Assembly (NCBI GenBank): GCA_002479245.1
Contig: DLMG01000232.1
Location: 1-10,009, forward strand
DNA: 10,009 nucleotides
Direction of reading: 5' to 3'
Source: Verrucomicrobia subdivision 3 bacterium UBA7542
GTDB taxonomy: Bacteria; Verrucomicrobiota; Verrucomicrobiia; Limisphaerales; UBA11358
Part shown: positions 4,945 to 10,009 of the stretch, piece by piece
Numbering within the stretch: the first letter of the stretch is position 1
Layout of the letters: every line of letters starts with the position of its first letter
Program-made: the position numbers and the translations under genes
Notes under the pieces: generated by a model
Databases searched by the model: none
What the model saw: only the letters and a program-made list of their open reading frames with translations
Told to the model about the DNA's origin: nothing

Positions 4945-6099
4945 CTAGGGAGCATAAACCGAGCGGTAGAATCGCTGGCCGAATTGGCTCGCGTGGGTAT
5001 CCACGAAGGTAAACGGAGCGGTATTGGTCTGTACCGGAACCCAATTAACCAAGTCGGTGGAGGCTTGAACTACATAATTATACCCGGGCACACCCGCAAC
5101 AATCAAAGCATACTGGCCTTCGGCATGGGCGGTTGATGCCAGGGTGGCCGCCGCCGTGGCATAGATGGTCAATTTGGCTGTGCTGCTGGTCGAACCCGTG
5201 CTGTTGTACACCATTACCGAATATGTGCCCGCTTGATTTGTGGTAACTTTGCTTAGCGTTAACACCGAGCTGACCGCCGAAGGCAGATTGGTGTCATTGA
5301 ATTTCCATTGGTATTTCAAAGCCCCGGTTCCGGTGGCTGTTACGCTGAGGGTTTTGGTCTGACCAACCAGGGCCACAGAGTTGGCCAATGGTTTGCTGAA
5401 CGAAAGATGACCTCTGCTGGTTCTGCCAGTGGTGCTGGCAACGGTCACGGTGAATGTGCGGGTGACGATGTTGTTGCTCGTCCCACTGTCTTTGACAGTA
5501 ACGGTGATAGTCGCCGTCCCGGTCTTGTTGACCGCCGGTGTGAAGGTCAGGGAGCCGGTACTGTTCGCGCTGCTGTAATTAACCGTCGGATTGGGAATCA
5601 AACCCGTGTTACTGGAAACCGCGGTGACGGTGAGTTTCTGATTTTCATTGGTCGCGCCGGAGGTGATGCCGGATAAACTGACAGTTTTCAGACCGGCGTT
5701 TTCGTTGATGGTCAGATTGGTGATCGCATTCAACGTCGGTGGCTGATTCACAATCGGAGCATTCATGGGAACCAGGTAGGACACCTCGCTTGAGAACGGA
5801 CTTTCCAGGCCCGAAGCAGCATACGTTGTCGCCGCAAAATAGTAGGTGGTTCCCTGAACCAGGCCGGAAATGGTTGCATTGGTTGCGTTGCCAGCACAAA
5901 TCTCGTTGGTGTAGACGCCGCTGGCTCCTCCGCAATAAACGTTGTAACCCACAACGCTTGGATCAGTGCTTGCGTTCCACGCCAACGTTACACTCCCGGT
6001 TGCGAAGGCTGAAAGCTGCATAACCGCAAACAAGACGCTGAAGAGAAAAGAACCCAAAATGGCACGTCTTGACCGGATAAATACTTCCACTTGGTACAT
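4945..6099 (-). CDS. Secreted Fn3 / cadherin-like / Ig-like domain protein
   Basis: A 384-residue exported protein with no catalytic domain. After charged VFIRSRRAI comes the hydrophobic LGSFLFSVLFAVMQLSAFAT, a signal peptide with likely cleavage near residue 34. Residues about 36-110 are a fibronectin type III domain (VTLAWNASTDPSVVGYNVYCG ... GLVQGTTYYFAATTYAASGLES). Residues about 120-222 are a cadherin-like repeat (QPPTLNAITNLTINENAG ... GTATITVTVKDSG). Residues about 230-315 are an Ig-like domain (VALVGQTKTLSVTATGTGALKYQWKFND ... NQAGTYSVMVYN). The C-terminal 60 residues (YNYVVQASTDLVNWVPVQTN ... FVDTHASQFGQRFYRSV) are a module I associate with verrucomicrobial surface proteins. It probably acts in binding or adhesion outside the cell. 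GTG at 6102 is an alternative start; ATG 6099 has AGAGAG 11 bases upstream. The gene stands alone. Confidence 0.85.
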   Translation of the reverse strand: MYQVEVFIRSRRAILGSFLFSVLFAVMQLSAFATGSVTLAWNASTDPSVVGYNVYCGGASGVYTNEICAGNATNATISGLVQGTTYYFAATTYAASGLESPFSSEVSYLVPMNAPIVNQPPTLNAITNLTINENAGLKTVSLSGITSGATNENQKLTVTAVSSNTGLIPNPTVNYSSANSTGSLTFTPAVNKTGTATITVTVKDSGTSNNIVTRTFTVTVASTTGRTSRGHLSFSKPLANSVALVGQTKTLSVTATGTGALKYQWKFNDTNLPSAVSSVLTLSKVTTNQAGTYSVMVYNSTGSTSSTAKLTIYATAAATLASTAHAEGQYALIVAGVPGYNYVVQASTDLVNWVPVQTNTAPFTFVDTHASQFGQRFYRSVYAP

Positions 6100-6248
6100 C
6101 ACACCGGCTCTCTATGCATAAGGCTTGCCAACCTGACAGCGGGCGCGCAGTAAATTTTTGAAAACGGGTGACAAACTTTGGGACAAGTGGAGTTGCCAAA
6201 TTTATACAGAAAACCAATGCTTTCAACGGGGAGGTCGAATGCTTGCAA

Positions 6249-6491
6249 TTATTTTAACCACCATGCCTCAAATAGCGGCATCCTATCCGGGTCTGACGAA
6301 AAAACCTTCAAGACAGGGGTTGTCTTGAAAAAGAGCAGTGCAATTTGCAAATCGCCGGGCCAATCGGATGCAATCCAGTCGCAGACGCCCACGGTGAAGG
6401 ACACGAATTTTCCGCTCAACCGTTCCCGCAGAAAAGACATCAACGGCTTGACAATTTCGGGCGAACTGTTGAGATGACCCCCGTCAGCAAA
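6249..6491 (-). pseudogene. Possible remnant of an unknown gene
   Basis: In one minus-strand frame the region is open for about 80 codons (GFADGGHLNSSPEIVKPLMSF, then residues including GKFVSFTVGVCDWIASDWPG and DLQIALLFF) and ends in TAA at 6249. The residue mix looks like real protein and not a shadow, and no gene occupies the other strand. There is no good start or ribosome binding site, and an upstream stop lies near 6500. I recognise no family. A terminator-like hairpin falls inside it. It may be a truncated gene end, or chance. Confidence 0.22.
6299..6329 (-). terminator. Rho-independent terminator-like hairpin, minus strand
   Basis: TTCAAGACA (6307-6315) and TGTCTTGAA (6321-6329) pair perfectly over 9 bp with a 5-base loop. 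On the minus strand the stem is followed by GG and six T (6304-6299). No complete minus-strand gene lies upstream, so it would act on the possible gene remnant or on antisense transcription from the DUF2330 gene. Confidence 0.5.
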
Positions 6492-6499
6492 TCCGGGTT

Positions 6500-9025
6500 A
6501 TGAACTTTAATTTTCTTTTCGTTCAATCAACAGGAATCATCCGAAAATCGTTTCCCTCCGTTCCCGGATCATTATTGATGTTGGTGTTCTTCGCCGGGCT
6601 GGGAAGTCTCACAAAAGTGCAGGCCGACGGGATGTTTGTCGCGCCAAAATTTGTCTGGGACAAACACAAGGACATCAATGAACCGACGCAAAAAGCCATC
6701 ATGGTATATGACGCCGGGCGCGAGGATTTGATTTTGCAGGTCAAATACGAAGGGCCGGTGGACGAATTTGGCTGGCTCATTCCCGTGCCGAACCTGCCGA
6801 CCGTCCAGGAAGGCTCGATGAAGTGTTTCTACGAATTGAGCCAATACACGCAGAAGCATTTTGAGTGGGGACACCAAAGCAGCCGAACCAGGTCCGGCGC
6901 CATGACTCTGGGCATGGATAGTGCCGGAGCCAAAACCGAACCTCCGGTCAAAGTCATTGAAACGAAAACCGTCGGCGCTTACAAAATAGCAGTCCTCTCG
7001 ACGAAAGATGCCGGTGCTTTGGAAAACTGGCTGGCGACCAACCGTTTTTATTTTCCCACGAACAAAACCGCCGCGCTGGATGCCTATGTTAAACAGCATT
7101 GGTATTTCATCGCCGTCAAGGTCAACCTCGGCCAAGGTCTCTGGGGAACCATTTCGAGCAAGCTAAAACTGGCGTCGGGCGAACTGCATCCGCTGCAAAT
7201 CAGCTTTGCGAGCGACCGGTGCGTTTACCCGCTGAAAATTTCCTCCGTCAATGGCCAGCCGTCGGAAGTGCAGGTCTATGTGCTGTCGCCGGAGCCGCTG
7301 CTGGAAAAGGCGATGCTCGAAAAGAAGTTGCCGACGATTTACAGCAACGATTTGGCGCGGGCGAAGGAATCAGCAGAACGAATGGAACAAATGCAGATCA
7401 GACAACGAGAAATGCAAAGGCACATAATGGGTGGAAACATGTCAGCCAATCCACCCTTGTCAGCCGAAATGCAAAAAGGGATTCAAAAATTGAGTGAAAC
7501 GCCCATAGCTGATCCCGGCAATTTGCCGCCCTACGCCAAGGTTACCAAAGCTGATTTGCCGGATTGCAGCAAAGCGATTTCACGTCTTGCGAACAGATCC
7601 TGGTGGCTGACGAAACAAACCTGGACCTTCAAACCGGAAGAAATGCGCGACCTGGCATTTGAGCCGGCAATGTCCGTTTTTGCCGATTGGCTGGGCACAA
7701 AATACGGTTATTTCGCCGTGGAAGGCCTCGCGCGTTTCCAAGCCGATGCGGTCCCCGCGCTCATCGCTGCATTTCAAAACACGAATTCCGTCGTCCGCGT
7801 CAATGCCGCCTCCATTTTCAACCGGCATTACGGCTCAATATACGATCCGAGATTAACAAAGGCCGCAGTCTATTGGTTGAAGGATTCAGAACCCGAAGTC
7901 AGGGTGGCGGGGGTTAGCCTGTTGACCGAGTATTCGAACTGGAATCCGACCAATGCCGACTTGCTCGCGTCTATGCTCCGTGATCCTGACCGCCGTGTCC
8001 GGCACGAACTGGCCTTTGCCCTGCCGCGATTTCGGAATGATTTGGGGAAATATATTCCAGTTTTTTATGAAATGCTCAAAGGCAAAGACATGGATATCCG
8101 GGTTTCGGCCGTGGAAATGCTCGAACGCCTTTCCGTCCCGATCCCGGTTGAAGATTTGTTGCCGCTTTTCAATGTTCACGACGACCTGTCGCTGGGCCTC
8201 GTAGGGCAAGCGTTGTATCGCGAAGACGTATCCAACGATGAGGTCATTCCTTTGCTGCAAAATCCCGATCCATCGGCCCGGATGGTTGCGCTGAATATTT
8301 TCTCCAAAAACGCAAATAAACAATCTGTCGAACTGGCGCTGCCATTGCTGCGCGACCCGGATGAACTCGTGCGCCTGAAAGCGGCCCAGACATTGCGTGA
8401 GCTAACCGGTCAGAATTTCAGCGAAGACCAGGCCGATGAATGGGGGAAATGGTGGATGACGAACAAAAACCAATTCATATCACCTTTCTATACAAGAGCG
8501 ATTCGTTCTTATACAAGAATGATTCAGGATCTTCCTCAAAATGGCCGGGCCTATTACGATCGCGGTTGTTTTTACTATGATACATATCAATTCACCAATG
8601 CTTTGGCCGATTTTCGCAAGGCATGTGAACTGGGTTCAGACGCCCAGGATTACTCTTGCTTTCGTATCTGGCTCATTCGGGCGCGCCTGGGTGAAAAAGA
8701 CGCCGCGACTCAGGAACTGGCAACTTATCTGGAACATCGCAATGTGGAAAAGTCGAATGATTGGCCATTAAAGGTCGGACACTTCCTCACCGGTCAATTG
8801 AGCGAAGCCGACTTTCTCGAAGCCGCTGCCGATACAAATGCTAAGACCGACCAGGAACAGCATTGCGAAGCTTATTTCTATGCCGGCATGAAACATCTCC
8901 TTGAGAGTGACAAAACAACGGCGGCGGATTATTTCAAAAAATGCCTGGCGACCAATGTCAAATATTTTGGAGAATATCAAAGTGCTGAGGCGGAATTAAG
9001 AAGGCTCGCATCCCCGGCGAAATAA
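6500..9025 (+). CDS. Exported DUF2330 protein with HEAT repeats and TPR-like C-terminus
   Basis: An 841-residue protein of unknown function. Residues about 23-43 are hydrophobic (GSLLMLVFFAGLGSLTKVQADG) after a basic stretch, a signal peptide with a long n-region. Residues about 43-345 match the DUF2330 pattern: ADGMFVAPKFVW, KAIMVYDAGREDLILQVKY, EFGWLIPVPNLP, WYFIAVKVNL and HPLQISFASDRCVYPLKIS. A Gln/Met/Arg-rich helix lies at about 283-312. Residues about 385-640 are HEAT-like repeats (VPALIAAFQNTNSVVRVNAASIF, LKDSEPEVRVAGVSLL, MLRDPDRRVRHELAFALPRF, LLRDPDELVRLKAAQTL), followed by DEWGKWWMTN (646-655). Residues about 660-840 are TPR-like (RAYYDRGCFYYDTYQFTNALADFRKACELG ... AYFYAGMKHLL). It is probably periplasmic or surface-attached and binds proteins. 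No ribosome binding site precedes ATG 6500. It stands alone and converges on gpx. Confidence 0.85.
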   Translation: MNFNFLFVQSTGIIRKSFPSVPGSLLMLVFFAGLGSLTKVQADGMFVAPKFVWDKHKDINEPTQKAIMVYDAGREDLILQVKYEGPVDEFGWLIPVPNLPTVQEGSMKCFYELSQYTQKHFEWGHQSSRTRSGAMTLGMDSAGAKTEPPVKVIETKTVGAYKIAVLSTKDAGALENWLATNRFYFPTNKTAALDAYVKQHWYFIAVKVNLGQGLWGTISSKLKLASGELHPLQISFASDRCVYPLKISSVNGQPSEVQVYVLSPEPLLEKAMLEKKLPTIYSNDLARAKESAERMEQMQIRQREMQRHIMGGNMSANPPLSAEMQKGIQKLSETPIADPGNLPPYAKVTKADLPDCSKAISRLANRSWWLTKQTWTFKPEEMRDLAFEPAMSVFADWLGTKYGYFAVEGLARFQADAVPALIAAFQNTNSVVRVNAASIFNRHYGSIYDPRLTKAAVYWLKDSEPEVRVAGVSLLTEYSNWNPTNADLLASMLRDPDRRVRHELAFALPRFRNDLGKYIPVFYEMLKGKDMDIRVSAVEMLERLSVPIPVEDLLPLFNVHDDLSLGLVGQALYREDVSNDEVIPLLQNPDPSARMVALNIFSKNANKQSVELALPLLRDPDELVRLKAAQTLRELTGQNFSEDQADEWGKWWMTNKNQFISPFYTRAIRSYTRMIQDLPQNGRAYYDRGCFYYDTYQFTNALADFRKACELGSDAQDYSCFRIWLIRARLGEKDAATQELATYLEHRNVEKSNDWPLKVGHFLTGQLSEADFLEAAADTNAKTDQEQHCEAYFYAGMKHLLESDKTTAADYFKKCLATNVKYFGEYQSAEAELRRLASPAK

Positions 9026-9039
9026 ATCCCCGGTGTTCT

Positions 9040-9101
9040 TTACTGAATCCATCCGCCGCCGAGAACCAAATCGTCCTGATGAAACACCGCCGCCTGCCAG
9101 G
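9040..9101 (-). pseudogene. Diverged second copy of the mnmA 3' end
   Basis: Positions 9046-9101 match 9719-9774, the end of intact mnmA, at 48 of 56 bases by my count, in direct orientation 673 bases apart. In the mnmA frame it reads QAAVFHQDDLVLGGGWIQ then TAA (9042-9040); intact mnmA ends QAAVFYQDDLVVGGGWIVR then TGA. Three codons differ synonymously and the replacements (H for Y, L for V) are mild, as between orthologues. It has no mnmA body and begins 8 bases beyond the gpx stop. The layout is the same as at pheS/vapBC. Confidence 0.85.
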
Positions 9102-9109
9102 CGTCGGTT

Positions 9110-9658
9110 CTATTTCGCCGCCAAGGCCGCTTCGATGGCTTGAATCATTTCCGGCGAATCGGGTTTCACCTTCGACTCAAACCGCTTCAGGATTTTGCCG
9201 TCGCGGCCAATGAGGAACTTGGTGAAATTCCATCCAATGTCCCCGGCAACCGGCGATTCCTTGCCCGCCAGCATCACGTAAAGTGAATGGCGGTTGGCGC
9301 CGTTGACTTCGATTTTGTCGAACATCGGGAAGGTCACCGCGTATTTGGAGGAGCAGAACTGTTTGATTTCCGCGTCCGTGCCGGGTTCCTGTCCGCCAAA
9401 CTGATTGCACGGGAAACCGCACACGACCAGCCCCTGCGCCTGATACTTCTGGTAAGTGGCTTCGAGCGCCGTGTATTGCGGCGTGAACCCGCAGTGCGAC
9501 GCGACGTTGACGACGAGCAGCACCTTGCCCGCATACGGCTTGAGCGTCGCGTCCTTGCCGTCAATGTCCTTGAGCGGTATGTCGTAAATGGATTCCGCGG
9601 CATAGGCGGAAATGACCTGAAAAATCAGGATCACGGCCAAAAGGATGAGTATTTTCAT
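9110..9658 (-). CDS. Secreted cysteine-type glutathione peroxidase family protein
   Basis: 182 residues from ATG 9658. Residues 1-20 (MKILILLAVILIFQVISAYA) are a signal peptide ending at an A-Y-A cleavage site, so the enzyme acts in the periplasm. The family reduces peroxides with thiols; non-selenium members usually use thioredoxin. The catalytic set is complete: C56 (NVASHCGFTPQY), Q90 (FPCNQFGGQEPG), W143 and N144 (WNFTKFLIGRDG). C102 (EIKQFCSSKYAVTFPMF) is at the usual resolving-cysteine position, with C84 in FPCNQF. An upstream in-frame ATG at 9694 would add 12 residues ahead of the signal peptide and is less likely, as it overlaps the candidate -35. The gene lies between intact mnmA and a second mnmA 3' end, so it appears to be inserted cargo. 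Confidence 0.92.
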   Translation of the reverse strand: MKILILLAVILIFQVISAYAAESIYDIPLKDIDGKDATLKPYAGKVLLVVNVASHCGFTPQYTALEATYQKYQAQGLVVCGFPCNQFGGQEPGTDAEIKQFCSSKYAVTFPMFDKIEVNGANRHSLYVMLAGKESPVAGDIGWNFTKFLIGRDGKILKRFESKVKPDSPEMIQAIEAALAAK

Positions 9659-9665
9659 GACGGAA

Positions 9666-9694
9666 ACAATGCACCGGCTGGCGCAGACTGTCAA
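9666..9694 (-). promoter_or_regulatory. Candidate promoter of the glutathione peroxidase gene
   Basis: A perfect -35 TTGACA (9694-9689) begins 16 bases beyond the mnmA stop, as at vapBC. A poor -10 CATTGT (9671-9666) follows at 17 bases. In both cassettes CCAAAC precedes TTGACAG, by 8 bases here and 5 bases at vapBC. Confidence 0.4.
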
Positions 9695-9709
9695 TGCGCC
9701 GCGTTTGGG

Positions 9710-10009
9710 TCAGCGCACAATCCACCCGCCGCCGACCACCAGATCGTCCTGGTAAAACACCGCCGCCTGGCCGGGAGTGATGGCGCGCTGGGCCGTGTGC
9801 AGTTTCACTTTCGCGCCGCCGTTGTCCAGGGGCGTTATCGTTGCCGCTGTGCCGGGATGGTTGTAACGGATTTTTACCGTGGCTTCAATTGGCTCCGTCA
9901 AATTGTCGAATGGAATCCAGTTGCAGCGGTCCACGGTGAATTCATCGCGGTCGAGTGCTGAATCGTCGCCGACGATGACGCGATTGTTCGCCGCATCCAG
10001 TTCAATCAC
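9710..10009 (-). CDS. mnmA: tRNA-specific 2-thiouridylase MnmA, C-terminal part (runs off right edge)
   Basis: MnmA installs the sulfur of 2-thiouridine at the wobble position U34 of tRNA-Lys, -Glu and -Gln in the cytoplasm. The last ~99 codons are present and encode the C-terminal beta-barrel domain: DAANNRVIVGDDSAL, CNWIPFD, ATVKIRYNHPGTAATITPL, then the hallmark QRAITPGQAAVFYQDDLVVGGGWIV. The frame is open to the window edge, so the true start and the ATPase/PP-loop and catalytic cysteines lie outside. A diverged copy of the last 19 or so codons lies at 9040-9101, past the glutathione peroxidase gene. Identification is secure. Confidence 0.93.
   Translation of the reverse strand: MIELDAANNRVIVGDDSALDRDEFTVDRCNWIPFDNLTEPIEATVKIRYNHPGTAATITPLDNGGAKVKLHTAQRAITPGQAAVFYQDDLVVGGGWIVR

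Larger units (their letters stand above)
6103..6499. other. Intergenic region between divergent genes
   Basis: This 397-base stretch separates the minus-strand Fn3/Ig gene from the plus-strand DUF2330 gene and should hold both promoters. I see only weak candidates: a lone TTGACA at 6448-6453 with no good -10 for the right-hand gene, and TTGAAA with TATAAA at too short a spacing for the left-hand gene. A terminator-like hairpin lies at 6299-6329. A minus-strand frame from about 6491 down to 6249 encodes a coding-like stretch without a convincing start, listed separately. No RNA gene is recognisable. Confidence 0.5.

Noticed and set aside
6572..7135. Minus-strand 187-codon open frame inside the DUF2330 gene
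   Set aside because: Antisense to the strongly patterned DUF2330 region, so a shadow.
7886..8323. Minus-strand open frame inside the DUF2330-HEAT gene
   Set aside because: Complement of HEAT-repeat codons; no start context or family similarity.
9659..9694. 12-codon extension of the glutathione peroxidase from ATG 9694
   Set aside because: It would put 12 residues before a normal signal peptide and overlaps the TTGACA motif.

Overview
The window reads as chromosomal DNA of a Verrucomicrobiota bacterium, probably near the Pedosphaera/Limisphaera group. That placement is inference. It rests on the long secreted Fn3/Ig-type protein ending in a 'ASTDLVNW...FYRSV' module, the DUF2330-HEAT-TPR protein, and the many short palindromic repeats. 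Few starts have a recognisable Shine-Dalgarno sequence.

Layout. Positions 1-4739 hold, all on the minus strand (right to left), a ribosomal protein/tRNA-synthetase cluster: rpmI (L35), rplT (L20), pheS, then a vapB-vapC toxin-antitoxin pair with a short AbrB-like ORF, a 323-residue protein of unknown function, and pheT (running off the left edge). infC, the usual neighbour of rpmI, is not upstream. Instead there is a minus-strand secreted Fn3/cadherin-like/Ig protein (4945-6099). A gap of about 400 bases follows, then a plus-strand exported DUF2330-HEAT-TPR protein (6500-9025). Last come a minus-strand secreted Cys-type glutathione peroxidase (9110-9658) and the 3' end of mnmA (9710-10009).

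Two unusual patterns stand out. First, the 3' ends of two core genes, pheS and mnmA, are each present twice. The intact gene end is followed by about 50 bases, cargo with its own candidate promoter (vapBC and AbrB-like ORF; gpx), and then a second, diverged copy of the last 17-19 codons plus a stop codon. Both second copies still encode the family's C-terminus and differ partly by synonymous changes. They look like the displaced original ends of the host gene after a small cargo cassette, carrying a replacement end, was inserted. No recombinase is present. Two cases of the same layout in 10 kb suggest a common insertion mechanism.

Second, pheS and pheT carry in-frame palindromic inserts. One in each gene belongs to the same REPIN-like double-hairpin family: two 9-bp stems with 3-nt loops, whose stem sequences differ but stay perfectly paired, bounded by AACGYG in inverted orientation. 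pheT also has a second insert with perfect 26-bp inverted arms. Both subunits of one essential enzyme therefore carry repeat-encoded peptide. Other repeat families fill the rpmI-rplT gap (five 7-bp units) and the rplT-pheS gap (a 26-bp imperfect inverted repeat).
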